Position numbers and translations under genes: made by a program. From Deltaproteobacteria bacterium (GTDB lineage Bacteria; Myxococcota; Kuafuiibacteriia; Kuafuiibacteriales; Kuafuiibacteriaceae), in contig JACKEN010000020.1 in assembly GCA_020632995.1 (NCBI GenBank), positions 25,846-89,845 on the forward strand: a stretch of DNA of 64,000 bases, read 5' to 3'. Below are positions 17,310 through 26,062 of the stretch, piece by piece; positions within the stretch are counted from its first letter, which is position 1; each line of letters begins with the position of its first letter. The notes beneath the pieces were generated by a model, which worked only from the letters and a program-made list of their open reading frames with translations, searched no databases and was not told the DNA's origin.

Positions 17310-18326
17310 TCAAGCCTTGGGTTTCTCGACGTGCCCGCCGAACTCGAAGCGGAGGGCGGAGAGCAGCCGGTTCGCGAAGTCCGCGTGGCCCCGCGACGAG
17401 AAGCGATCGTAGAGGGCGGCCGACAGGACGTGGGCGGGGACCCCCTGCTCCACCGCGGTGAGCACCGTCCAGCGGCCCTCGCCGCTGTCCGAGACGCTCC
17501 CGCTGAAGCTCTCGAGCCCCTCGCTCTTGCCGAGCGCGTTCGCGGTCAGATCGAGGAGCCACGAGCCCACCACCGAGCCGCGGCGCCACAGCTCGGCGAT
17601 GTCGGGCAGGTTCAGCGCGTACTGGAAGGCCTCGGGGTTCCGAAGCGGCGCGGTCTCCGCGTCCTTCTCGTGATCGGAGCGGCCCACCCCGGCGTTGGCG
17701 AGGACGTTGAACCCCTCCGCGTACGCCGCCATGATCCCGTACTCGATCCCGTTGTGCACCATCTTCACGAAGTGCCCCGCCCCGGCGGGTCCGCAGTGCA
17801 GGTAGCCTTGCTCCGCGGTGCTCGCGCGGCCCTCGCGTGAGGGCGTGGGTGGCGCCGCCGACTCGCCCGGGGCCAGGGCGGCGAAGATCGGCTCGAGGCG
17901 CTTGAAGCTCACCTCGTCGCCTCCGATCATCTGGCAGTAGCCGCGCGCCTCGCCCCACACCCCGCCGCTGGTGCCGACGTCGAGGTAGTGCAGGCCCCGC
18001 GGGGCCAGCTCCTGGGCCCGGCGGATGTCGTCGCGGTAGAAGGAGTTCCCCCCGTCGATGATCATGTCGCCCGCGCTCAACAGGGGCGCGAGCTCGGCGA
18101 TGCTCTGGTCCACGAAGGCGGCGGGGATCATGAGCCACACCGCCCGCGGGGCCTCGAGCTTCGCCACCAGGTCCTCCAGCGAGCCGGCGCCGGTGGCACC
18201 CTCGGCCGCGAGGCCGGCCACCGCGTCGGGGGCGCGGTCATAGACCACGCAGCTGTGCCCCGCCTTCATCACGCGCCGCACCATCGCGGCGCCCATCCGT
18301 CCGAGCCCGACCATTCCGAGTTGCAT
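17310..18326 (-). CDS. gnd: 6-phosphogluconate dehydrogenase, decarboxylating (short YqeC-like type)
   Basis: 338 residues, matching the short subfamily rather than the ~470-residue classical enzyme. N-terminal MQLGMVGLGRMGAAMVRRVM binds the cofactor; IIDGGNSFYRDD and the catalytic stretch GHFVKMVHNGIEYGIMAAYAEGF hold the essential Lys, Asn and Glu. First gene of gnd-zwf-pgl. Produces ribulose 5-phosphate, CO2 and NAD(P)H; cofactor preference cannot be read here, though many short forms prefer NAD. A loop rich in Pro/Ser/Arg (about residues 150-168) precedes the conserved GYLHCGPAGAG and is typical of this subfamily. Confidence 0.95.
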   Translation of the reverse strand: MQLGMVGLGRMGAAMVRRVMKAGHSCVVYDRAPDAVAGLAAEGATGAGSLEDLVAKLEAPRAVWLMIPAAFVDQSIAELAPLLSAGDMIIDGGNSFYRDDIRRAQELAPRGLHYLDVGTSGGVWGEARGYCQMIGGDEVSFKRLEPIFAALAPGESAAPPTPSREGRASTAEQGYLHCGPAGAGHFVKMVHNGIEYGIMAAYAEGFNVLANAGVGRSDHEKDAETAPLRNPEAFQYALNLPDIAELWRRGSVVGSWLLDLTANALGKSEGLESFSGSVSDSGEGRWTVLTAVEQGVPAHVLSAALYDRFSSRGHADFANRLLSALRFEFGGHVEKPKA

Positions 18327-18404
18327 GTTGTCCTCCTCCCCCCACTCGGCCCTCGAAACAAGCCCGGGCCCACAAATCGTCCCCGCGAGGTAGGATTACG
18401 GGCG

Positions 18405-19253
18405 ATGCCTGGTCGCCGCCTGCCCCCCGAGTCCGAGCTCGCCGTCGGGCGCTACGCTGGTCCTGAGCTGGCGCGGCGCCGCGTCGTCCTGCGGGAGACC
18501 CTCGCCGCCTTCGAGGCCCGGGGCCCGCGGCTGCGGGCGCTCGCGGCCGAGAACCTCGCGCGTTGGGCTGCCGCCGCGCGCCCCGAGGGGCCAGCGCTCC
18601 AGGTCCTGCCCGGCGACTGGGGCGAGGTCACCGGCGCCCTCACCCGGGCCTGGGGCACCCGGTTCGCGGTGCTGAACATGGCCAACGCGTACGTACCCGG
18701 CGGTGCGTACGTGGAGGGCACCGCGGCCCAGGAGGAGAACCTCTTCCGCCGCACCGACTGCCACTTCTTCGTGCCCGACGAGTCGATGATCGACGATCAC
18801 TACACCCCGGAGATGACCGCGCTCCTCAGCGCCGAGGGGGGCCGGGTGTACCTCGACACCGCGCACCCGCGCACCTGCATCCGCGGTCCCGAGGACCGCG
18901 CCCGCCCGGATCTCGGCTACCCGTGGCTCGCGGACGACGAGGTCTTCCCGTTCTACGAGCTCCGCGCGGCGGCCCAGGACCTCCGCGGCGGGCGCCCCTT
19001 CGACGAGGCGGAGGCCCGCCGGCGCATCGAGGCGCAGCTGGACACCCTGGTGCAGGCTGACCTGCGCCACGCGGTCCTGAGCGCGTTCGGCTGCGGTGCG
19101 TTCCAGAACCCCGCGGATCGGGTGGCGGCGCTCTATCGAGAGGCGCTGTCGGCGCGCGAAGGCAGGTTCGATTGCATCGCCTTCGCGATCTTCCACCCCG
19201 GCTACGGGCCGGACAACTACTCGGTCTTCGCCCGGGTGCTCACCGGGCTGTGA
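18405..19253 (+). CDS. PARG-like protein (microbial TIGR02452/DUF2263 type ADP-ribose hydrolase family)
   Basis: 282 residues from ATG 18405. The macrodomain-derived signature is clear: FAVLNMANAYVPGGAYVEGTAAQEENLFRRTDCHF contains the PGG loop and the QEE motif whose second Glu is catalytic in poly(ADP-ribose) glycohydrolases. AVLSAFGCGAFQNPADRVAALYREAL is the distal ribose-binding part. Long N-terminal helical segment. Likely removes ADP-ribose from proteins or hydrolyses poly(ADP-ribose); the partner transferase is not visible. Divergent from gnd and convergent with a small exported protein. Contains a copy of the iterated palindrome at 19052-19065. Confidence 0.82.
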   Translation: MPGRRLPPESELAVGRYAGPELARRRVVLRETLAAFEARGPRLRALAAENLARWAAAARPEGPALQVLPGDWGEVTGALTRAWGTRFAVLNMANAYVPGGAYVEGTAAQEENLFRRTDCHFFVPDESMIDDHYTPEMTALLSAEGGRVYLDTAHPRTCIRGPEDRARPDLGYPWLADDEVFPFYELRAAAQDLRGGRPFDEAEARRRIEAQLDTLVQADLRHAVLSAFGCGAFQNPADRVAALYREALSAREGRFDCIAFAIFHPGYGPDNYSVFARVLTGL

Positions 19254-19259
19254 CGCGCC

Positions 19260-19550
19260 TCAGCGGTGGACCAGCACCGTCACGTCGGACGGCGGTGACC
19301 ACAGGGCGAGCGGGCCGGTCTCCGGGCGCGAGACGTGCACCATGAGGGGCTGCTCGAACACGATCTCCTCCACCGGCAGGTTCGCGGTGGCCATCGGCGC
19401 GTCGGAGGCGCGGCTCACCACCACGTAGGTGGGGGTGTCGAAGGTCACCTCCTCGGCTGCGTCCGCGCGCGCGAGGGGCGCGGCGAGGCTGAAGGTCGCG
19501 GCCAGAGCGGAGGCGGCGAAGAGAGCGCGAGCGATGCTGAGCTTGAGCAT
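19260..19550 (-). CDS. small exported protein of unknown function
   Basis: 96 residues from ATG 19550. The first ~32 residues form a signal peptide (MLKLSIARALFAASALAATFSLAAPLARA). The mature ~64 residues are beta-prone with repeated hydrophobic/Val segments (VTFDTPTYVVVSRAS, EIVFEQPLMVHVSRP); these two segments look like an internal duplication of about 30 residues. No Cys. Unknown family. The 263 bp between this start and 19814 hold no gene; one copy of the iterated palindrome lies there (19651-19664). Confidence 0.6.
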   Translation of the reverse strand: MLKLSIARALFAASALAATFSLAAPLARADAAEEVTFDTPTYVVVSRASDAPMATANLPVEEIVFEQPLMVHVSRPETGPLALWSPPSDVTVLVHR

Positions 19551-19650
19551 GCCCGATGACCTTCCACGACGCGTGCCAACGTAGAAGAGGGCCACGTGCT
19601 CGCCCGCACAGCCCAGATTATTCAATGAGATCAGGCGGAAAGCGAGAATG

Positions 19651-19664
19651 GCAAGTCAGCCTGC
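19651..19664. repeat. iterated palindrome GCARS-N4-SYTGC (intergenic copy)
   Basis: Reads GCAAG-tcag-CCTGC. It lies in the gap between two divergently placed exported-protein genes. Member of a window-wide family described in the findings. Confidence 0.7.
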
Positions 19665-19813
19665 GACGTGTGGGATGGGCACGGAGAGGCGCCCGCGTCA
19701 CGGGTGTGGCACGAAAATTCCATGAGCGAGAGCGGCCCGGCGTGCCGGGCCGATTCGCAGCGAGGGCTATAGGAGGCCCCGAAGGGGGCTCCGTTAAGTT
19801 CGACACAGCGCCT

Positions 19814-20209
19814 TCAGGGCTTTGTGACGGCCTCGACCTCCACCTCGTCGCCCTCCTCGTCTCCGTCGTCGGCCAGATCCATCGCGGCCCCAGCCACGTC
19901 GGGGGCCACCTCGGCCGCGGCGCGCCCCACTCCATCCTCCGCAACCTCGCCTGCCAGCTTGGCGGCGGCGCCACCGGCCTCCTCGCCGGTCGCGGCCGCG
20001 GCCCGGCCGCCGGCCCGGGCCACGTCGTCGGCATGGGTGGCGGCGTGGGCGGCGGCCCCGGCGGCGGAGCCCTTCACCCCGACCTTGGCCGCGGCCTTGG
20101 CGGTGGTCTTGCTGCCGGCCTTGAAGAGGGCCTTCACGACCTTCCCGCACCCGGTCCCGAGACCGACGCTGAGCATGGCGATGAACAGGAGGGTGCGGAG
20201 GCGGGGCAT
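19814..20209 (-). CDS. small Ala/Gly-rich lipoprotein
   Basis: 131 residues from ATG 20209 (an upstream start adds 12 residues without a signal). Signal peptide MPRLRTLLFIAMLSVGLGTGC ends in a lipobox (LGTGC). The mature part is Ala/Gly/Val-rich with short recurring AGxAA/GGAAA units and an acidic C-terminus (DDGDEEGDEVEVEAV). Low complexity, probably an outer-membrane or periplasmic lipoprotein; function unknown. The 172 bp to the next gene on the plus strand contain a palindrome copy at 20352-20365. Confidence 0.55.
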   Translation of the reverse strand: MPRLRTLLFIAMLSVGLGTGCGKVVKALFKAGSKTTAKAAAKVGVKGSAAGAAAHAATHADDVARAGGRAAAATGEEAGGAAAKLAGEVAEDGVGRAAAEVAPDVAGAAMDLADDGDEEGDEVEVEAVTKP

Positions 20210-20351
20210 GGGCGGAGTTTGCCCCGGGCTCGGACCCCGTGACAACCCTCGGTCCGGCCGTGCTCGTCCCGTAGCGGTCTGGGGCCCGGCGGTGACTGCG
20301 GCGGTGCGCTCAGGCCCGAAAGGTGTGGAAGATCACCTCGGCGCTCGTGAT

Positions 20352-20365
20352 GCAAGCTGACCTGC
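20352..20365. repeat. iterated palindrome GCARS-N4-SYTGC (intergenic copy)
   Basis: Reads GCAAG-ctga-CCTGC, 17 bp upstream of the ATG at 20382. Because it sits in the leader of that gene it could affect expression, but identical sites lie within coding sequence elsewhere. Confidence 0.7.
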
Positions 20366-20381
20366 CGGAGGTCAACGAAAC

Positions 20382-22684
20382 ATGACATGTGGGCGGTGGG
20401 TCGTCTGGTCCTTGGCGGCGTCTTTGCTGTGGGGGTGCGGTAGCACCGAGACCCCCCCGGAGGACACCACCCCGCCCACCGTGGTCTCCACCGCCCCGGT
20501 GGACGGGGCGATCGAGGTGGCGCCGGACGTGGTCCTCACCGTCACCTTCTCCGAGCTCATGGCGGGCCTCACGAGTGAGAGCTTCCTGCTCGAAGGACCG
20601 AGCGGTGCGGTCGCGGGCGCGGTGTCGACGAGCGGGGCGGTGGCGCGCTTCACCCCCGCCGCGCCCCTCGAGGCCGGCCCCCACCACGCGACCCTCACCG
20701 TCGCGGCCCGCGACCTCGCGGGCAACGCGCTCGCCACCGCTCATGCGTTCAGCTTCGCGGTGCGCGCGGAGGTGGTCGACCTGACCCCGCCCGAGGTGGT
20801 CTCGGTCACCCCGCTCGACGCGGCCACCGACGTGCATCCGGACGTGGTGGTGCGCGCCACCTTCTCCGAGCCGCTCGACTGCACCACGGTGGCCGGCGCC
20901 TTCACCCTCGCGGGCGAGGTGGCGGTCGACGGCACGGTGGCGTGCGACGGCGCCGTCGTCAGCTTCACGCCGGCCGCGCCGCTGTACTTCCTGACGTACT
21001 ACGAGGCCAGCCTGGGCACCCAGATCACCGACCTGGCCGGGAACGCCCTGGAGGCGCCCTACACCTGGGGGTTCCGGGTCGAGGCCTGGGTCGACACCAC
21101 CCCGCCGGAGGTCGTGTCGACGGTGCCGGCGCCGGACGCGGTCGACGTGGCGGTGGGCACCCCGATCTCGGTGGCGTTCTCGGAGGTGGTCGACCCGGCC
21201 ACGGTGAGCGCGGAGACCATCCAGGTCGACGACGGCGCGCCGGTGGCAGGCCAGCTTGCGGTGTCCGACGCGACGGTGGTCTTCACCCCCGCCGCCGCGC
21301 TCCAGCCCGGGCAGACCTACACCGTGACGGTGGGGACCGGGGTCCAGGATCTCGCGGGCAACGCGCTGGCGGAGGCGGTCGCGTGGTCGTTCACCACCGC
21401 GGCCGCGCCGACCGGGCCCAGCGTCCTGTACGAGCGCAACGGCGACATCTACCGGGTGCGCGAGGACGGCACGGGCCGGGTGGTGATCGCGGGGGCGTCC
21501 GGCCGGAACGAGCACGTCCTCGGCATCAGCGCATCCGGCCGGATCGTGTACCTGCGCGAGGGCGACCTCTACAGCGTGGGGCCGGAGGGCGCCGACCCGG
21601 TCCAGCTGGAGTCGCCCTGGCCGAGCAGCCTGGTGTTCCGCGGCATCAGCAGCAACGACCGGGTGATCTACGGGATGAACGGCGACCTGTTCGCGATCGA
21701 TCTCGACGGCACCGACAAGGTGACGCTGGCGAGCACCGAAGACGACGAGACCGACGCCGTCGTCGGGCCGGGCGGGCGCGTGGTGTACCGCACCATCCCG
21801 TTCTCCGGGACGGACCAGACGCTGATGAGCGTGCTCGACGACGGCACCGGCGGCGTCACCCTCGACGCGGCGCCGCAGATGAAGAGCATCGCGCACATCG
21901 ACGCGGCGGGGCGCGTCTTCTTCGAGCGCGCATGCTCGGCTACTACTCGAGCTACCAGTACGACGCCTTCCGGGTGGGGGTGGACGGGAGCGGCCTGTTG
22001 GAGCTGGCCGCCACCACCGCGTACTCCGAGGTCTTCTTCGCCGAGGCCTCCGACGGGACGGTGGCGCTCAGCACCTGCCAGCTGCCGATGTGTGAGTCGT
22101 CGCTCGTGGTGGTCGCGGGCGTCACCCTCGACTGCGGCCGCGGCGGGCCGCGCGGCCTCACGTCGGACGACCGCTTCATCGTGGCCCAGGGCCCCCTCGG
22201 CGCGCAGGATCTGTTGGCGGTGAACACCGCAGGCGGCGCGACGCCGATCGCGGCGGATCCCACCGCCAACGAGCTCTTCCTCGCCGTGCACCCGGACGGC
22301 CGGGTGATCTACCGCGCGTACGGCCCGTCGGAGCAGTGGGACCTGTACAGCGTGCGCTCCGACGGCGCAGGCACGGTTGCGTTGGCGGACGGCCCGGCGA
22401 GCGAGACGTTCTGGGGCGTCACGCCCACCGGCCGCGTGGTCTGGGCGATCGACCCCGCCGGCACGCCCGGCCAGCTCTGGAGCATCAACGGGGACGGCAC
22501 CGACGCGCGCCTGTTGCGGGAGTCCGCCGAGGTGCTGGTGTTCGGCGGCTTCACCAAGACCGGCAAGGTGGCTTACCTCGAGGCCGGGGACCTGTTCCTC
22601 GCGGACCACGACGGCACGTCACCGGTGAACCTGACCCAGAACCCCACCTCGGGGACCCAGTCCTTCGTCGGCAGCTACCCCTGA
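20382..22684 (+). pseudogene. lipoprotein with three SbsA-type Ig-like (Big_5) domains and a TolB-like propeller, interrupted by one frameshift
   Basis: Lipoprotein signal MTCGRWVVWSLAASLLWGCG. Three Ig-like units of ~105 residues follow, each opening TPPxVVSxxPxDxAxxVxxD and closing LAGNALxxAxxxxF (Big_5/SbsA Ig-like). After about residue 345 come repeats such as LYERNGDIYRVREDGTGRVVI and RVIYGMNGDLFAIDLDGTDKV, resembling a TolB/DUF5050 beta-propeller. At about 21923-21934 the reading frame shifts by -1; the propeller continues from MLGYYSSYQYDAFRVGVDG to GTQSFVGSYP in the new frame. Both sides keep G/C-ending codons and family pattern, so one base is missing there (sequence error or recent mutation). 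Intact, the protein would be ~766 residues and cell-surface bound. Confidence 0.8.
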
Positions 22685-22778
22685 GCGCGCGTAGCGCCCC
22701 TTGCCCCACATCCCGCTTCCCGATAAACCCGCCGACGGATGAATCCCGGCCGCCCCGCGGTCGTCCTCCGAGGAACCC

Positions 22779-24164
22779 ATGAGACCTGCCCTACCCCGCC
22801 CCGCCCCCTGGCTCGCCGCCCTGGCGACCCTCACCCTGTCCGCCGCCGCCTTCGCGACCGAGGCCCCGGAGTCCCCGGTGGAGGGGACCTGGGAGCTGGG
22901 CCGGGCCGGCCTGATCGGCAAGCGCCTGATGATCCAGAAGGTGCGGCTGGTGGTGCGCGAGGGCGTGGTCACCGGCAAGAGCGAGGACGGGTGGACCTAC
23001 ACCGGCCACGCCGCGGCGGAGCGCGGGATCTGGGTGCTGAGCCTGTTCGGTGATGGCCCCAACAAGCGGGGCGACTCCGGCCACCTGGCGTTCGCAGGGC
23101 AGCTTGCCGGCGACGTCATCACCGGCACGGTGGTAGGCCAGCAGGGCTACAGCGGGCCCTTCAGCATGAAGCGGGTGGCCGAGGGGCCCCAGGACGCCGA
23201 CGCCGAGGTGCTCGCGGCGTGGCGGGCGCTGCCCTCCAGCAGCAACTCCTGCCAGGGCTTCGACTACTTCCCCAACGGCGGCCTGCGCGCGTTCTTCTGC
23301 CACGCCCAGTCGGTGATGCCCTTCGAGAAGCTGGCGCGCCTCGCCGGGACCCGCATCTTCGTGTCCGGCCCGCACCGCGCGGGGCAGGTCAACTTCAACT
23401 CCGAGAACGAGTTCGGGCACTACGACCTCGGCTTCGTGAAGTGGCTGGGCCAGCACGGGATCCCCGGGCAGGGCGACCCCATCCTGAAGGCCGCCTTGCA
23501 GCCCATCTACGACCGCAACATGAAGAACCTGGCCCGGGTATACCTCGCGGTGGCCCTGCGCCTGTGGTCCGACCCCGACTACTTCTCGGCCCAGGCCCGG
23601 GCCTACACCAACTACCGGAACCACCGCCCCGACTTCGCGCGCTTCGCTGGCCTGGACGAGAACCTGTGGGTCCCCGCCCACGCGTTCTGGGTGCGGCGCA
23701 AGCTGGACGGCACCGCGGACGCGTTCCTCGACGTGCTGCGCACCCTGATGAACACCTACGATCCCGGCGCCGCGTCGGCGGTGGCGCCGCCCCCCCGCAC
23801 CGACCGCCCCCCGATGATCGTGGACCCGGTCCGGCCCAAGCTGCAGCTCCCGAACCAGCCCATGGGCAAGCCGGCCCCGACCTGCCGCGACGTGCTGGTC
23901 GAGATGGGCCACCACGCCTCGTACATCGGGCGCTGCAAGGGCGTGGACAACGCCTGCGCGGTGGCCCTGTTGAAGGCCGGCCACAGCCCGAGCCTGCTGA
24001 GCCGCTGCAAGCCGGGCCTCGCCCCGCAGTGCGCGGTGACCCTGCTCGCGAAGGGGCACCACCCGAGCCTGCTGTCCCGCTGCCGAGGGGTGGACGACGA
24101 CTGCGCGGTGAAGCTCCTGGAGCGCGGGGACCACCCCGCCCAGCTGTCCCACTGCAAGAAGTAG
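22779..24164 (+). CDS. secreted protein with four C-terminal Cys/His ~25-residue repeats
   Basis: 461 residues with a signal peptide (ending SAAAFA). Residues ~28-130 form a beta domain (VEGTWELGRAG ... GVVTGKSEDGWTYTG). The middle (~155-330) is an unrecognised domain with SNSCQGFDYFPNGGLRAFFCHA, NSENEFGHYDLGFVKWL and NYRNHRPDFARFAG. The last ~95 residues are four tandem units of the pattern CaVxLLxxGHxPSLLSRCxG, each with two Cys and a central Gly-His. The units vary at few positions, so the copies are recent or under strong constraint; disulphides or metal binding are likely. No family was recognised. The upstream 94 bp hold nothing else. Confidence 0.75.
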   Translation: MRPALPRPAPWLAALATLTLSAAAFATEAPESPVEGTWELGRAGLIGKRLMIQKVRLVVREGVVTGKSEDGWTYTGHAAAERGIWVLSLFGDGPNKRGDSGHLAFAGQLAGDVITGTVVGQQGYSGPFSMKRVAEGPQDADAEVLAAWRALPSSSNSCQGFDYFPNGGLRAFFCHAQSVMPFEKLARLAGTRIFVSGPHRAGQVNFNSENEFGHYDLGFVKWLGQHGIPGQGDPILKAALQPIYDRNMKNLARVYLAVALRLWSDPDYFSAQARAYTNYRNHRPDFARFAGLDENLWVPAHAFWVRRKLDGTADAFLDVLRTLMNTYDPGAASAVAPPPRTDRPPMIVDPVRPKLQLPNQPMGKPAPTCRDVLVEMGHHASYIGRCKGVDNACAVALLKAGHSPSLLSRCKPGLAPQCAVTLLAKGHHPSLLSRCRGVDDDCAVKLLERGDHPAQLSHCKK

Positions 24165-24170
24165 GTCAGC

Positions 24171-24655
24171 TCAGAGCTGCTTCTCGAAGCACACGCTCAG
24201 CGGATCCTCGGCGAACGCCCCCCAACACGGGATGGGCACGAAGCCCCACCGGCGGTACGCGGTGAGCGCGGCTGGTTGTCGGGTGCCCGTCTCGAGCACC
24301 AGCGCGACCGCACCCTTGGCCCGCGCGGCGGCGGCGAGCGCCTCCAGCAGGGCCTGCGCGCGCCCGAGCCCCGGGCCGACGGCGCGACGTACATCCGCTT
24401 CACCTCCAGCCGCTCCGGTTGGTGCCACGGCACCAGCGCCGCGCACCCCACCGGGACCCCGTCCACGGCGAGGAAGGCCTGGTTGCCGGGCCGCTCCATG
24501 TCGAGCGGCCGATACTCGGTGCCGGGGTTGGGGCCGTAGAGGGCGTCGAGCTCCCGCCAGAGGGCGAGGAAGAGGGGGGCCAGGCGCGGGTCTGACCACG
24601 GGACCTCCATGACCTCCACCGGTGCATCATCCCTGGCCACCCGCTCGCAGTCCAT
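24171..24655 (-). pseudogene. GNAT acetyltransferase interrupted by one frameshift
   Basis: Start ATG 24655 gives MDCERVARDDAPVEVMEVPW ... LFLALWRELDALYGPNPGTEYRPLDM ... RLEVKRMYVAPSARG, the first part of a GNAT fold. The frame then shifts by -1 at about 24370-24385, in a C/G run, and continues as GLGRAQALLEALAAAARAKGAVALVLETGT ... YRRWGFVPIPCWGAF ... VCFEKQL, which completes acetyl-CoA motif A and motif B. One missing base in the G-run restores a ~160-residue acetyltransferase. Either a sequence error or a fresh pseudogene. Divergent from the thioredoxin-like gene. Confidence 0.75.
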
Positions 24656-24689
24656 GGGCAGACCTCCGCCGCTGGAGTAGGGTGACGCG

Positions 24690-25023
24690 GTGGAGATCAT
24701 CCGGGACGAGGCCGAGCTGCAGGCCATCTTGCAGCGCGAGCCGGGCGCGCTCATCGTGTTCGGCGAGCCCACCTGCGGGGTGGACAACGCGGTGACCCCG
24801 CGGCTCGAGGCGCTGGTGGCGGCGCGCTTCCCCAAGCTCTTCATGGGCTATGTCGACTGCCAGTCGGCGGGCGACCTGTGCGCGCAGGAGGGCGTCTACG
24901 CCCTGCCGGTGGTGCCGGGTGTACTTCGAGGGGCGGCGCTTCGCGGAGCGGGTGCGGCTGCTCGGGCTCGACGAGCTGGCGGAGGAGATCGCGCGGCCGT
25001 ACGGGCTCATGTTCGACGAGTGA
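24690..25023 (+). pseudogene. thioredoxin-fold protein, single Cys, interrupted by one frameshift
   Basis: GTG start, MEIIRDEAELQAILQREPGALIVFGEPTCGVDN ... LFMGYVDCQSAGDLCAQEGVYALPVV is a thioredoxin-like fold with the cis-Pro segment (ALPVV). The active site is TCGVD, so the second Cys of CxxC is missing and disulphide reductase activity is unlikely. One extra base around 24915-24918 shifts the frame; the other frame continues VYFEGRRFAERVRLLGLDELAEEIARPYGLMFDE and stops at 25021-25023. Corrected length is about 110 residues, the usual size for this family. One palindrome copy lies at 24719-24732. Confidence 0.72.
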
Positions 25024-25074
25024 GGGCCCTCACCGCTTTGCCCGCCGGGGCCATGGTGGGCCTGACTGGTGGGC

Positions 25075-25568
25075 ATGCGCGTGGTGTTGCTCCTGACCCC
25101 TGTCCTTGCGCTGGTGAGTGGGTGCGCGGGGCCCTCGGCGGAAGTCTGGGCGCAGCCGGCGCAGCCGCCGACCAACGTCCCCCTCGCCGCCCCCTGGCCC
25201 AGCTCGGCGGAGCGCCCGCGTGGGCCGAGGAGCAGGGCGCGTGGTGCGCCGATGGCCGCTGGTACGCGGTTGGCATCGTGATCGAGGTGCCGCAGCCATA
25301 CCTGGCGAAGTCCGCCGCCCTGGCCCGGGCGCGCCGTGAGTACCTGAGGGCCACCCGCAACGGCGTGGTCTCCACCGAGGACCGCTCCCGCCAGACCGCG
25401 ATCACCGTGGCCCGCGACCAGGGCCCGGCCCGCACCGTGACGTACGAGACGAACAGCCAGGAGGTGTCGGAGGCCCGCAGCGGCTCCTTTCACGATCGGA
25501 TCCTGGATCGGTGGTCGGACGGAAATGGCACCTGGGCGGTGCTGATCGAGGCCCGCGAGGAGGAGTAG
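25075..25568 (+). pseudogene. lipoprotein of unknown function, interrupted by one frameshift
   Basis: Start ATG 25075: MRVVLLLTPVLALVSGCAG is a signal with lipobox (LVSGC). Frame 1 runs through WAQPAQPPTNVPLAAPWPSS; at about 25213-25220 the coding frame changes by -1 and continues AWAEEQGAWCADGRWYAVGIVIEVPQPYLAKSAALARARREYLRATRNGVVSTEDRS ... EVSEARSGSFHDRILDRW ... VLIEAREEE. This part resembles LPP20/NPR-type lipoprotein domains with a helix carrying Ala/Arg, but the match is by eye only. It is the fourth single-base frame change within 3.3 kb. Confidence 0.65.
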
Positions 25569-25578
25569 CGGACCCGGG

Positions 25579-26013
25579 CTAGGCGTTGGTCATCGCCGCG
25601 AGGGCCACCGCCGCCAGGTACGCGGCCAGGCCCACCGCCACCAGGTAGCTCGCGATCTGCAAGCGGCCCTGCTGTCGGTTCCTGCGTGTCAACACGACCT
25701 GCGCTGTCTTCGTGAGGTCGTCGTCGAGGTCCTGGGTGACCCACCGGATGACCCCCATCGAGCGGATACAGATGGTGGCCGCGGCGAGGATGAACGCGAT
25801 CCCCACCACCATGAGGAGGGCGGCGGGGCGGCCGGCGCGGATCATGTGGGCGCCCGAGAAGCCGGTGACGGTGATCGCGACCGAGGACAGGCCGAGGAGC
25901 ATCTGGGCCTGGGTCTTCAGGACGGAGAGCTGACCCGACAGGTAGGTGAGGAGCTGAAAGGGCTGACCCTCCAGGGCGGCGGCGAGGCGGCGGGCCTCCT
26001 CTTCCTCGGTCAT
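25579..26013 (-). CDS. small integral membrane protein, unknown function
   Basis: 144 residues from ATG 26013, MTEEEEARRLAAALEGQPFQLLTYLSGQLSVLKTQAQ being a cytoplasmic amphipathic start. Three hydrophobic segments follow (MLLGLSSVAITVTGFSGAHMI, AALLMVVGIAFILAAATICI, ASYLVAVGLAAYLAAVALAAM), with a basic loop TRRNRQQGR before the last. No catalytic motif. Convergent with the frameshifted lipoprotein. A palindrome copy lies at 25659-25672. Confidence 0.7.
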   Translation of the reverse strand: MTEEEEARRLAAALEGQPFQLLTYLSGQLSVLKTQAQMLLGLSSVAITVTGFSGAHMIRAGRPAALLMVVGIAFILAAATICIRSMGVIRWVTQDLDDDLTKTAQVVLTRRNRQQGRLQIASYLVAVGLAAYLAAVALAAMTNA

Positions 26014-26062
26014 CGCGCCGGAACATAGCCGGTGCGCGCGGGATTGCCAGGGGACTTCGGCG

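Noticed and set aside
20310..21896. A 528-codon open frame antisense to the Big_5 lipoprotein
   Set aside because: Arg/His/Gly-rich shadow with no domain; the plus strand shows three regular Ig-like repeats.
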